A DNA stretch of 64,000 nt from Ruegeria sp. EL01 (GCF_900313035.1 NZ_OMPS01000033.1:90117-154116); one strand, 5' to 3'. Positions 35,149 to 43,963 are shown, counted from the stretch's first letter. Notes: generated by a model from the letters alone, not told the origin. Program-made: numbers and translations.

Positions 35149-36756
35149 ATGAAAAACCAATACCTGAAAAAACAATGCCAAAAACTGACAAGCGGGACTA
35201 TCGACCGGCGAAAATTTGTCATGTCAGCACTGGCAGCAGGTGTCGTACTGCCGAACGCTTTGACAATGGCAGACAAGGCGATGGCCGCTACCGCGAAATC
35301 AGGCGGGACGCTTAGGATTGCAATTGGCAGCGGTGCCACAACTGACGTGTTGGATCCGGCCACAGCCACGGGCGGTTTCGCAGTTCACAACCTGTATACC
35401 CGAGGCAATCATCTGACCGAAGTATCAAATTCGGGCGAGTTGATTGGCGAACTTGCAGAAAATTTCGAACCCGCAAACAATGCCACAAAGTGGATTTTCA
35501 ACCTACGAAAAGGGGTCGAGTTTCATGATGGCAAAAGTCTGACGCCAGAGGATGTCATAGCAACCCTAAATTATCATCGGTCTGAAGGTTCAAAGTCAGC
35601 AGCAAAAGGCCTGTTGGATGGAGTCACGGATATTCGCAAAGATGGTGATATGCAGGTCGTCATCGACCTATCATCGGGAAATGCAGATTTTCCATACGTA
35701 CTGTCGGACTATCACCTGATGATAATGGCGTCAGCAGATGGGAAGATTATTGATCCGAATTCTGCCAATGCCACCGGAGCCTATGCACTTGAAGCATTTG
35801 ACCCAGGAGTCAGCGCTAAGTTTGCTCGCAACCCGAATTACTGGAAAGAGGGCCGCGCCCATTTTGATGCTGTAGAAATGGTTTCAGTTTTGGACATCAC
35901 CGCTCGCCAAAATGCGATTATGAACGGAGATGTGGATTATGCCGACGGCATTGATCCGAAAACCGTTAACCTAATGAAACGCGTGCCGACACTGGATATT
36001 CTTGAAACTACTGGGACTCAGCATTTCACTTTTCCAATGCGATTGGATACACAACCCTTTGACAATTATGATTTGCGAATGGCGCTAAAATTCGCAATCA
36101 ACCGCCAAGAACTGGTTGACAAAGTTCTTTTGGGGCACGGTGTAGCAGGCAATGATGTGCCGGTATCATCTGCGATGCCGTATCTTAATACTGACTTACC
36201 GGTGCATGAGCTGGACATTGAAAAAGCGGCGATGCACTACAAGAAATCAGGGCATTCAGGTCCAATACAACTTCACACATCTGATGGTGCATTCGCAGGC
36301 GCCGTTGATGCAGCGCAACTTATTGCCAATTCCGCAAAACAAGCTGGAATTGACATCGAAGTTGTACGTGAACCCGCCGATGGCTATTGGTCTAATGTTT
36401 GGAACAATAAACCTTGGTGTGCATGCTATTGGAATGGCCGCCCCACCCAGGACTGGATGTACTCATCTGCATATACCAACGACACTGAATGGAATGATAC
36501 GGCCTGGCGCGACACAGAATCAGCAATTCGTTTCAACGAAGTTGTCGCAGAAGCTCGCTCCGTTACGGATCCTGCAGTGCGTCAGGACCTTTATTGGGAA
36601 GCCCAGAGACTGCTTCAGGACGATGGCGGTGCAATTGTCGCAATGTGGGCAAACTACATCAGCGCTCATTCAAAGTCTTTGTCGCATGATGAGAATGTTG
36701 CGGCAAATTGGGAAAACGACGGTGCCAAGATTGCCGAACGCTGGTGGTTCAACTAA
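35149..36756 (+). CDS. Peptide-type ABC transporter substrate-binding protein (SBP_bac_5), 2
   Basis: Periplasmic receptor of 535 residues with an N-terminal signal containing adjacent arginines (IDRRKFVMSALAAGVVLPNAL), a probable Tat signal. Family 5 motifs are GGTLRIAIGSGATTDVLDPA, LTPEDVIATLNYHR and ATGAYALEAFDPGVSAKFARNPNYW. The GGAGG ribosome site is well placed. It is the second such receptor and probably serves the minus-strand permease-ATPase operon at 37345-40866, which has no receptor gene of its own. A perfect hairpin follows the stop. Confidence 0.93.
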   Translation: MKNQYLKKQCQKLTSGTIDRRKFVMSALAAGVVLPNALTMADKAMAATAKSGGTLRIAIGSGATTDVLDPATATGGFAVHNLYTRGNHLTEVSNSGELIGELAENFEPANNATKWIFNLRKGVEFHDGKSLTPEDVIATLNYHRSEGSKSAAKGLLDGVTDIRKDGDMQVVIDLSSGNADFPYVLSDYHLMIMASADGKIIDPNSANATGAYALEAFDPGVSAKFARNPNYWKEGRAHFDAVEMVSVLDITARQNAIMNGDVDYADGIDPKTVNLMKRVPTLDILETTGTQHFTFPMRLDTQPFDNYDLRMALKFAINRQELVDKVLLGHGVAGNDVPVSSAMPYLNTDLPVHELDIEKAAMHYKKSGHSGPIQLHTSDGAFAGAVDAAQLIANSAKQAGIDIEVVREPADGYWSNVWNNKPWCACYWNGRPTQDWMYSSAYTNDTEWNDTAWRDTESAIRFNEVVAEARSVTDPAVRQDLYWEAQRLLQDDGGAIVAMWANYISAHSKSLSHDENVAANWENDGAKIAERWWFN

Positions 36757-36765
36757 CAAATCGTG

Positions 36766-36791
36766 TCGGGGCGGCATTGTTGCCGCCCCGA
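36766..36791 (+). promoter_or_regulatory. Perfect 11-bp GC-rich hairpin after binding-protein gene 2
   Basis: TCGGGGCGGCA, loop TTGT, TGCCGCCCCGA. No T-run follows, so it may attenuate read-through into the ATC-hydrolase-like gene or protect the receptor mRNA. Its position is equivalent to the hairpin after binding-protein gene 1. Confidence 0.65.
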
Positions 36792-36864
36792 TGTCCATTC
36801 CTCAAGGCATCGGCCGTCGCCGGGGAGATTATTCTAAATTGGGCAAATATTTTCGGATTCCACA

Positions 36865-37341
36865 ATGACTGACAACAAAGTTTCACCCGTCGAGAAACGG
36901 CTGATTGAAGCCAAAATTGTCAGACAGATTCTCGTTGAGATGATTGGTGAAATTGGAGAGGAGAAAGCGTGGGAAATCCTTGACCGCACCATAACCAAAT
37001 TATCTATCGACGAAGGTATCGAGTACGCTCGGAACGTGTCATGCGACGCCACACCCGAAAGCTACATGAACCTGATGATGGACTGGTCAGAAGACGGAAC
37101 GCTGGAGATTATACCGGTTTCGGTCAGCCTGAAACATGCCCATTTCCGGATTAACCGTTGCCGCTATGCGGAAATGTATCAACAGGCTGGCATGACGGAT
37201 CTCGGCAAAGTCCTGTCCTGCGGTCGCGATGGTACAGTTTGCTTGGGCTATAATCCCAACATCACCTTAAATCGGGCACAGACGATCATGGACGGGGCTG
37301 CGGTTTGCGATTTCCATCTGAAGCTGACGGAAGTCGGTTAA
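36865..37341 (+). CDS. L-2-amino-thiazoline-4-carboxylate (ATC) hydrolase-like protein
   Basis: A 158-residue protein resembling the L-2-amino-thiazoline-4-carboxylic acid hydrolase family. The family pattern is a helical N-terminus followed by a C-terminal block ending GAAVCDFHLKLTE, with the conserved CDF-type cysteine. Characterised ATC hydrolases open a cyclic cysteine precursor to N-carbamoyl-L-cysteine or S-carbamoyl-cysteine. Many members are annotated by similarity only, so the substrate is uncertain. It sits at the end of the plus-strand run and converges with the minus-strand ABC operon 3 bases away. It supports import of a cyclic or modified amino acid or peptide. Confidence 0.7.
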   Translation: MTDNKVSPVEKRLIEAKIVRQILVEMIGEIGEEKAWEILDRTITKLSIDEGIEYARNVSCDATPESYMNLMMDWSEDGTLEIIPVSVSLKHAHFRINRCRYAEMYQQAGMTDLGKVLSCGRDGTVCLGYNPNITLNRAQTIMDGAAVCDFHLKLTEVG

Positions 37342-37344
37342 CCA

Positions 37345-38979
37345 CTAAGTCCCTGACTTGCGACGCTCTTCCAAAAGGTTCGTTAACCAACCCGGGTCCA
37401 TCTGCGGAACAGACGAAAGAAGCAAATCAGTGTATTCCGGATATGGAGGCTCCAACACCTTGCTTTTTAAGCCTTGTTCAATAACTTCGCCTTGATACAT
37501 CACTACTATTTCGTCTGAAATGGCTTGCACTACCGCAATATCGTGGGTGATGAATAAGTAGGATATGTTGAATTCTCTCTGTAGTTTCAGAAGTAACTTT
37601 AGAATTCCTTCCTGAACAATCTGGTCGAGTGCCGATGTTACTTCATCGCAAATGATAAGTTCAGGTTCCGCTGCGAGTGCGCGCGCGATGCACACCCGTT
37701 GTTTCTGCCCGCCGGACAATTCAGATGGCAAACGGTCAAAGAAGCGCTCATCAAGCTCAATCATTTTCAATAATTCTATGACCCTAGCGTCGCGCTCTGA
37801 CCCGGTAAGACCAAGATAAAACTCAAGAGGGCGCCCGATGATCTCACCCACGGTCTGACGAGGGTTCATCGCTGTATCTGCCATTTGATAGATCATTTGT
37901 ATTTTACGAAGCTGTTCCTTTGAACGTTGCTTATGACTTGGAGGCAATTCTTCGCCATTGAACATGACCTTGCCTTTCGACGCCGGCAACAAACCGGTGA
38001 TGACACGGGCAGTAGTAGATTTGCCAGAACCACTTTCTCCAACTACCGATACAGTCCTGCCCCGGGGTATTTGGATGGACACATTGCTGAGCACCTTTGT
38101 CGCTCCATATGCCGCATCGATGTTATTGACGGACAAGATACATTCGCCCCCAGGGTCTTCAGGTTTTTCCAAAGCTCGCACGGACCATAGTGACCGAGTG
38201 TACGGCTTTTCTGGCTCGGTCAACATTTTTTGAGTGGGAGCCTCTTCCACCTCTTCACCGTATCGCAGGACCTTTATGACATCTGCCATCTGCGCAACCA
38301 CGGCCAGATCATGGGTGATGTAGATTGCTGCTGTATGAAATTCATCAACGACTGCTCGCATTGCGGACAAGACTTCGACCTGAGTGGTCACATCAAGCGC
38401 AGTAGTAGGTTCGTCAAAAATGATCAAATCAGGTCTTGGCGACATCGCCATAGCTGTCATGATCCTTTGCAATTGCCCCCCCGACACCTGGTGCGGGTAC
38501 CGTTCACCAATAGATTCGGGGTTGGGCAGTTGTAGTCTTTGATACAAGTCCACCGCGTCTGCACGATTTTCTGGTTCAGAGCGATTCACAACACGGTTTG
38601 TTGCACGTATCGTTTGATTGATCAGTTTGTGTGCTGGGTTAAATGACGCTGCCGCCGATTGGGCAACATAGGCAATCCGAGTACCCCACAGGGCCCTACT
38701 CTGCGCTTTGGTGATACGAGTAAGATCCATTCCATCGAATGTGATTGATCCACCCGTCAATTTACATCCAGGCTGCGTGTATCCCATCGCGGCCTTGCCT
38801 AGAGTCGATTTTCCTGCACCACTTTCACCAATCAGACCTAGAACCTCACCACGATGAAGAGAGAGATCAACTCCCTTGATAATTGGATGCCAGGCTTCAT
38901 CCGAGTGCCCATCAATCCGGACACCTTTCATTTCAAGCAAGAGACTGCCCTTTTCCGTCGAGATACAATTATTTTTCAT
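37345..38979 (-). CDS. Peptide-type ABC transporter, fused DppD-DppF ATP-binding protein
   Basis: One 544-residue chain with two complete ATPase domains. The first has GESGAGKST, a VSGGQLQRIMTAMAM signature, LIIFDEPTTALDVT and ITHDLAVVAQMAD. The second has GESGSGKST, LSGGQKQRVCIARAL, LIICDEVTSALDQIVQ and ITHDIAVVQAI. Domain 1 covers about residues 10-260 and domain 2 about 280-530. The start is the ATG at 38979, which overlaps the end of the DppC-like gene by 11 bases. The first importer in this region uses two separate ATPases, so the two systems are not recent duplicates. Confidence 0.92.
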   Translation of the reverse strand: MKNNCISTEKGSLLLEMKGVRIDGHSDEAWHPIIKGVDLSLHRGEVLGLIGESGAGKSTLGKAAMGYTQPGCKLTGGSITFDGMDLTRITKAQSRALWGTRIAYVAQSAAASFNPAHKLINQTIRATNRVVNRSEPENRADAVDLYQRLQLPNPESIGERYPHQVSGGQLQRIMTAMAMSPRPDLIIFDEPTTALDVTTQVEVLSAMRAVVDEFHTAAIYITHDLAVVAQMADVIKVLRYGEEVEEAPTQKMLTEPEKPYTRSLWSVRALEKPEDPGGECILSVNNIDAAYGATKVLSNVSIQIPRGRTVSVVGESGSGKSTTARVITGLLPASKGKVMFNGEELPPSHKQRSKEQLRKIQMIYQMADTAMNPRQTVGEIIGRPLEFYLGLTGSERDARVIELLKMIELDERFFDRLPSELSGGQKQRVCIARALAAEPELIICDEVTSALDQIVQEGILKLLLKLQREFNISYLFITHDIAVVQAISDEIVVMYQGEVIEQGLKSKVLEPPYPEYTDLLLSSVPQMDPGWLTNLLEERRKSGT

Positions 38980-39889
38980 CACGCAATCCACTTGTTTGAT
39001 GCAGGAACCAATCAACAATGAAGTTCACCGCGACAGTAAGAAGGGCGATCGCGGCAGCGGGCAAAAGGGGTGTAACAGCTGCCTTTAGATCATACTTGGC
39101 AAATTGGATTAAAGATGCGTTCTCTCGTACCATAGAGCCCCAGTCTGCCGTCGGAGGTTGGATACCAACTCCAAGAAAACTAAGAGCAGCGATCATCAAA
39201 AATACAAAACAAAATCGAATGCCGAATTCTGCTACAAGTGGCGGCATAATGTTTGGTAGAATTTCCCTACGCATAATCCATCCAAGTCCTTCGCCTCTGA
39301 GTGCCGCGGCCTCAACGTAGTCCATCACAGCTACGTTGACAGCAACGGCGCGAGTCAATCGGAAAACGCGAGTTGAATCCAACACAGCTATGATCAAGAT
39401 CAGATTTAAGGCGCTTGATCCAAAAATTGACAACAACATTAAAGCGAAGATCAAAGAAGGAATTGCCATGAGGATGTCCACACAGCGACTGAGGGCTTGA
39501 TCCAACCAACGGCGATCAATGGCAGCTGCCAACCCCAACCCACCTCCTATTGCAAACGATAATAGTGTAGTGATCAATGCTATTCCCATGCTGTTGCGCG
39601 CACCAAAAATCAGTCGAGTGAAAATATCACGCCCAATTTGATCGGTGCCTAACAAATGTTCAACGCTCCAAGGAGCATAAGGTTCCGCAAATACCTGCGC
39701 TTCCCCATATGGTGCGATCAAGGGCGCAAGCAAAGCCACACAAAAGTAGCTCAAAACGATGACCATACCGAACCATGCGGTCATTGGGGCCTTTTTGAGG
39801 ACCAGCCATACACGCTCACTTCGGCTGCGACGCTTGAGGACTTCACCAGCTTCGGCAATTGCTGAATATGTATTGGGATCATGGGTCAT
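38969..39889 (-). CDS. Peptide-type ABC transporter permease, DppC-like, 2
   Basis: Inner-membrane permease of 306 residues from the ATG at 39889; the stop of the upstream permease overlaps it as ATGA, which decides the start. It shows EHLLGTDQIGRDIFTRLIFGARNSMG near residues 60-90, the EAA-type loop AAALRGEGLGWIMRREILPNIM, and ALSFLGVGIQPPTADWGSMV. Upstream in-frame codons belong to the overlap region and are not native. Confidence 0.92.
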   Translation of the reverse strand: MTHDPNTYSAIAEAGEVLKRRSRSERVWLVLKKAPMTAWFGMVIVLSYFCVALLAPLIAPYGEAQVFAEPYAPWSVEHLLGTDQIGRDIFTRLIFGARNSMGIALITTLLSFAIGGGLGLAAAIDRRWLDQALSRCVDILMAIPSLIFALMLLSIFGSSALNLILIIAVLDSTRVFRLTRAVAVNVAVMDYVEAAALRGEGLGWIMRREILPNIMPPLVAEFGIRFCFVFLMIAALSFLGVGIQPPTADWGSMVRENASLIQFAKYDLKAAVTPLLPAAAIALLTVAVNFIVDWFLHQTSGLRDEK

Positions 39890-40866
39890 CGCGGGTGCAG
39901 GAGCCTCGGGTTGGTGACAATGCCGATGATATCGGCCATCAGATTGAGAATTATGTAAGTGGCTGCAAAGATTAGACAGCAAGCCTGCACTACTGGAATA
40001 TCACGGCTGGTTACCGCATCTACCATCAGTTGGCCTATTCCGGGATAAACAAAGACCACCTCAACAACAACGACGCCAACAACAAGATATGCAAGGTTAA
40101 AGGCGACAACAGTCGCTATCGGAGCCCAGGCGTTCGGCAGTGCGTGTTTGAAAATGATTTCGCGCTGGCTGGCTCCTGATAATCGGGCCATTTCAATATA
40201 AGGTGAGGCTAGGAGACTGATTATCGCCGCTCTTGTCATGCGCATCATGTGAGCAAGAATAACCAAGCACAGCGTCATCACTGGAAGACTTATCCTGTAC
40301 AGGCGCTCACCTAGGCTCATCGTCGCATCAACATTCGCCAAGGACGGAAAGACTTGCCAAAGTGATCCAAAAAACAGGATTAAAATATACGCCACAAAGA
40401 AATCGGGTGTTGCAATCGTTGTCAGGGTTGCGGCGTTGATGGTTCGATCAAATACCGAATTTCGGTACAAGGCTGTAAGCAATCCCAACATAATCGCCAA
40501 AGGTACGGAAATTAGTGCCGTCACACCTGCCAAGAACAAAGTATTCGAAAGCCGTGGTGCAATTAGTTCTGCTACTTCCCTCGCTTGTGTCTGACCGGTG
40601 CCCGATCGGCCGGAAAACGATGTACCCAAGTTCCCCTGAAAAATTGCACCAACCCAATTGAAGTAACGAGTAATAGCGGGCTGATCGAGCCCGATTTCCT
40701 TTCGAAATGCAGCCACAGTCTCTTCTGTTGCTGCCTGACCCAAGATTGCCTGGCTGAAGTCACCAGGCAGAAGCGACATCCCTCCAAAAATAATGAATGA
40801 AACTATCAACAACGTGAATAGGCCTAAGGCTAGCCGCCTTAGAATTGTGGAAACGATCAATTGCAC
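39886..40866 (-). CDS. Peptide-type ABC transporter permease, DppB-like, 2
   Basis: First gene of the minus-strand ABC operon, 326 residues. The DppB opening is RRLALGLFTLLIVSFIIFGG, followed by a periplasmic loop with EEIGLDQPAITRYFNW-like text and the C-terminal FVYPGIGQLMVDAVTSRDIPVVQ. Downstream are the DppC-like permease and the fused ATPase. No receptor is in this operon; the receptor gene at 35149 on the opposite strand is the obvious partner. Confidence 0.92.
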   Translation of the reverse strand: MQLIVSTILRRLALGLFTLLIVSFIIFGGMSLLPGDFSQAILGQAATEETVAAFRKEIGLDQPAITRYFNWVGAIFQGNLGTSFSGRSGTGQTQAREVAELIAPRLSNTLFLAGVTALISVPLAIMLGLLTALYRNSVFDRTINAATLTTIATPDFFVAYILILFFGSLWQVFPSLANVDATMSLGERLYRISLPVMTLCLVILAHMMRMTRAAIISLLASPYIEMARLSGASQREIIFKHALPNAWAPIATVVAFNLAYLVVGVVVVEVVFVYPGIGQLMVDAVTSRDIPVVQACCLIFAATYIILNLMADIIGIVTNPRLLHPR

Positions 40867-40975
40867 AGCTTGTAGTCCTCTAGGCGTACTTAACGTGAGA
40901 ATTCGACCTGTAGTCCTCTTTGTACGGTACCAGGCTGTCCATTAGAATTGCGCTAATGTTGACGATATTGAGCGA

Positions 40976-40997
40976 TTTTGTGCTAGATCGCGCAAAA
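40976..40997. promoter_or_regulatory. Imperfect palindrome upstream of second peptide ABC operon
   Basis: TTTTGTGC and GCGCAAAA flank the 6-base centre TAGATC, giving a 22-base near-palindrome about 110 bases upstream of the DppB-like start. One arm resembles GCACAAAA found between the XRE-type regulator and the first hydrolase gene. It is a possible operator. Confidence 0.35.
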
Positions 40998-41120
40998 ATG
41001 TTGAATTTCATCAATGCTAACTGTACTTTTTGCTACATCTTTATTTTCACTTGTTCAGCAGATAATACAGCGGCCACGCAGAGCATAAGTCGGTAATAAT
41101 TGTGTTTTGCCAGCCGGACG

Positions 41121-41227
41121 TGTAGATATGCACAGACTCTCGGGACACTTCCTGTAAATTCCCTGATTTGGGGTGGAGGAAGTTTTGATGACGAACGAAG
41201 AACGGGACATCCAACGTAAACTGAGAG
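41121..41227 (+). mobile_element. IS481-family 5' remnant cut by IS6
   Basis: An element end (TGTAGATATGCACAGACTC) is followed by a ribosome site and the opening codons of a transposase at 41188, reading MTNEERDIQRKLR, typical of IS481 transposase N-termini. The IS6 left end interrupts it 40 bases into the gene, so the remainder is absent. It shows that IS6 copy 2 landed in or recombined with an older IS. Confidence 0.7.
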
Positions 41228-42036
41228 GGTATTGCCAAGTTATTGACCTGAGCTTGTGACGCATTGGCAGAGGCTGGATCAAGCCGTCATTTCTTCAGTG
41301 TAATCGTCCCAGAGGTAGAATGCGTCGGAACGCGCGTGGCGGTATGAGTTTGCGGTGAGTTGATATCGGCGGGGACGGAAGATCAGGTTGATCTGGTCAT
41401 GCGCAGACAGAAACCTCTGAGCCTGCCGGTGAGACTTGAACTTACCGAATAGCTTCTCTCTTTTGCGAGTCGGTCGATGGGAGACTTCGATCGCGTTGTT
41501 GAGACCCTTGTGAGCGCGATGATCCGCGTCCGGTGCCAGCGTGTTGATCGGCTTGATGTAGCTGCGCAATTTGTCGGTGATAACGACCCTGGGTTCGCCA
41601 AATTTGCCAACCAACCCTTTGAAAAAGCGCTTTGCGGCTTTGGCGCTTCGACGCGTTTGCACGAGAATGTCGAGCACATCGCCATTTGCGGCGATTGCGC
41701 GCCACAGCCAGTGTTTCCTGCCACGGATCATGATCACGACTTCGTCCATGTGCCACTTGTCGTTTGGCCGTGGACGATCACGGCGAATGCAATCTGCAAA
41801 GTGCTGACCGAAGCGATTGACCCAAAGCCGAACGGCTTCCCGGCTCACGATCACGCCCCTCGCAGCCAACAGATCCTCGACGTCAGCTGTACTCAACGCA
41901 AAGCGATGGTAAGCCCAAACCGCGTAGGCAATGATCTTGCGAGGAAAGCGAAAACCCTTCAGGCGTGGCATGATCGTTGGAATGTTCATTAGCGCGACAT
42001 AGCTGGATCACTCAGCCTGAACAACTTGGCAATACC
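41228..42036 (-). mobile_element. IS6-family insertion sequence, copy 2
   Basis: An 809-bp element in the same orientation as copy 1 and, as far as read, the same base for base except for one position in codon 18 of the transposase. The ends are GGTATTGCCAAGTT inverted repeats. Flanking bases (AACTGAGA and CGAATGTC) do not form a duplication. Confidence 0.93.
41279..41989 (-). CDS. IS6-family transposase, copy 2
   Basis: A 236-residue DDE transposase with D82, D139 and E178 in place. It carries lysine at residue 18 (FPRKIIAYAVW) where copy 1 has glutamate. Other IS6 proteins often have lysine at this position, so copy 2 may be the ancestral form; this is a recollection, not a comparison made here. 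Confidence 0.95.
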   Translation of the reverse strand: MNIPTIMPRLKGFRFPRKIIAYAVWAYHRFALSTADVEDLLAARGVIVSREAVRLWVNRFGQHFADCIRRDRPRPNDKWHMDEVVIMIRGRKHWLWRAIAANGDVLDILVQTRRSAKAAKRFFKGLVGKFGEPRVVITDKLRSYIKPINTLAPDADHRAHKGLNNAIEVSHRPTRKREKLFGKFKSHRQAQRFLSAHDQINLIFRPRRYQLTANSYRHARSDAFYLWDDYTEEMTA

Positions 42037-42211
42037 CGAATGTCTGGTATGGCGCTGTCCTTGCCATCGTTGGATCTCGAAAGAGTTCCGCCAGCCTGTC
42101 GTGTGGTGCGATCTTAGCGACGCACAAAAGCCAGCTTAGCTGGCCTATTGGGGATTAGTTAGAATTTGCCTGACAACACCCTTAGGATAAACCAAAATGA
42201 CAGTCATTCGG
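42037..42211. other. Gap between IS6 copy 2 and DUF4143-type ATPase gene
   Basis: No gene is seen. It contains a small palindrome CCAGCTTAGCTGG and is probably the 3' non-coding region of the minus-strand ATPase gene. Confidence 0.4.
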
Positions 42212-43651
42212 TCAGGGCGCGCGACCCTCTGCAACATTTTTGCCAACCTGATAGCAATGTAGCGAGCAAGGAAAGTGCCTGATCATTACGCCGTCAATTT
42301 CGCTCTCGGCTGTGATGGTCTTCGTTGTCGCCCCGGCTGGGATACCGGTGTCAAAGTTACGTTTGGCAAATTCGATAAGTCCACGCAGTTCACCCGGTTG
42401 ATCGGCTGCATATCTGTCTGACCATTTGATTTCATAGGCCCAAGTGGGTTTGAGACGTGCCGGGTCGACTCGGACAAGATCGACTTCCAGATCTGTTCTG
42501 CCTTTTTTCCAGCGCGCATAGTGTAAGTTCTTCATTAGGTTTGAATGAAACCACTGCGAGAAAATCGCCGTTTCCGCCATCGCGCCCATGGCATCATCCC
42601 CGTCCGAGATTTGAGCAAATAGGGCCGAACGCATTGATGGGTTCGTCAGGTAGACCTTGAAATTGCGCATCCGTTGGAATGTTTTACCGGTGTCGTCAAC
42701 GCGTCGGACACGTACGATCAGAAAGGCAGCCTCAAGGTAGTCGAGGTATTTTGTGATCGTGTTCTTGGCAACGCCCGAGCTTTGCGCCAAACCATCCAGA
42801 CTAACTTCCTGACCGGTGTGATAAGCCAAGGTTGTGAAAAGTCGGTTCAACTCCTGAATGTCTTGAATGCCATAAAGGCTGGGCAAATCGCGCAGCAGAA
42901 CTTTGTCGATGATATCGCGGCCAAGGAAGCGCTGAACATCGGCCTGAATTGTTTCGTTCAAAACCGCCTCTGGATAGCCCCCAAAGTTCAGGTAGTGGAT
43001 GAACTCTTCATTCAACCTTGCAATGTTCGGCGTGGAAAACCGCAGGGTCTCTCCAAGCGGGGCGGCCTTGATCAGATTGTCTTCCAATTCCCTAAACGCA
43101 AGAAACTCCGCGAATGTCAGTGGAGGGAGGAAAAAGTCAGTAAAGCGCCCCGCGCCCGATTCCTCGCTTTTCAGTCGCAGCGCGGCCGCTGCAGACCCGG
43201 AAGCAATGAATCTGGTGTTCGGATGTTGGTCGGTAAGCACCTTTAGGTGGACCTCCCAATCCTTCAGGTACTGTATCTCGTCGAAAACAATGATCCGCTT
43301 TTGTTGCGCGTTGTGACCTGTTTCCTCTTCGAACAGGTCGATCAGGCGTGACAGTGGCATGCCGCTGTAAAGTGGCGTGTCGATGGAAACAAACAGAATA
43401 TTCTGACCGTTAAACCCTTCGGTGGTGGCCTGCTCAATCAATTGGCGCAGCATGACTGTCTTGCCAACTCTGCGCGGCCCCATCAGGATGGTCGAGCGGC
43501 GCACGGACCAATCCAGAGCGAGCGCCGAGAAGGGGCCGAAATAGGCGCGTTTCTTCTCGGTCGGGCTTTGAGACACCTTGTAAGAAGCGTCCCACCACGG
43601 GTTATCTCGGCGAAGACTTTTGAGAACGTCTGTTTTTGCAATTTCAAGCAT
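42212..43651 (-). CDS. ATP-binding protein with AAA and DUF4143 domains
   Basis: A 479-residue P-loop protein. The N-terminal AAA domain has Walker A GPRRVGKTVM near residue 58 and Walker B RIIVFDEIQYLKDW. A middle helix-turn-helix-like part (LDGLAQSSGVAKNTITKYLDYLEAAFLI) is followed by the DUF4143 C-terminus, which contains a nuclease-like pattern (DLEVDLVRVD ... WAYEIKW). Proteins of this kind are common in accessory DNA, and their roles are mostly unknown. It stands alone, 10 bases or more from any partner, immediately right of the IS6-bounded unit. Confidence 0.85.
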   Translation of the reverse strand: MLEIAKTDVLKSLRRDNPWWDASYKVSQSPTEKKRAYFGPFSALALDWSVRRSTILMGPRRVGKTVMLRQLIEQATTEGFNGQNILFVSIDTPLYSGMPLSRLIDLFEEETGHNAQQKRIIVFDEIQYLKDWEVHLKVLTDQHPNTRFIASGSAAAALRLKSEESGAGRFTDFFLPPLTFAEFLAFRELEDNLIKAAPLGETLRFSTPNIARLNEEFIHYLNFGGYPEAVLNETIQADVQRFLGRDIIDKVLLRDLPSLYGIQDIQELNRLFTTLAYHTGQEVSLDGLAQSSGVAKNTITKYLDYLEAAFLIVRVRRVDDTGKTFQRMRNFKVYLTNPSMRSALFAQISDGDDAMGAMAETAIFSQWFHSNLMKNLHYARWKKGRTDLEVDLVRVDPARLKPTWAYEIKWSDRYAADQPGELRGLIEFAKRNFDTGIPAGATTKTITAESEIDGVMIRHFPCSLHCYQVGKNVAEGRAP

Positions 43652-43942
43652 GTCGCGCTAATATCAATCCATTGATGCTAAGTCAACATAGCCCATCAAA
43701 GCGCTGATAAAACAACGAATTTTTTGTCGCAATAACGATGTGCGCAATGCAGACGGGATGCCTCGGTTGCTTAGCAACACCGCGCAGTCTCTTCAATACG
43801 TGCACGCTGAGATGAACGACTGCCATCAATACTGACGGGACCCGCGCGTGCCGCACGGTTCACATATATCATTAGACAGGGCAGGGACTCGACGCGCTGA
43901 AGCGCGCTCACCCCGGCCCAGGCATTCTTTCATCTGGTGATG

Positions 43943-43963
43943 GCAGACCGCAGGGCGGTCTGC
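43943..43963. terminator. Perfect 9-bp hairpin
   Basis: GCAGACCGC, loop AGG, GCGGTCTGC, followed after a few bases by TTGTTTTCC. It may work as a terminator on the plus strand, or be a structural repeat; no gene reads into it closely. Confidence 0.45.

Larger units (their letters stand above)
21162..42036. mobile_element. IS6-bounded unit of about 20.9 kb
   Basis: Two directly repeated 809-bp IS6 copies bound this stretch. IS6/IS26 elements move by replicative or conservative cointegrate formation, so DNA between direct copies plus one IS can act as a translocatable unit. The cargo is a truncated ybaK, aminotransferase-ridA, the 155-residue gene, a regulator, two CocE/NonD hydrolases, two peptide ABC systems and an ATC-hydrolase-like gene. 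Movement of the whole unit is inferred; target duplications are absent at both copies. Confidence 0.6.
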
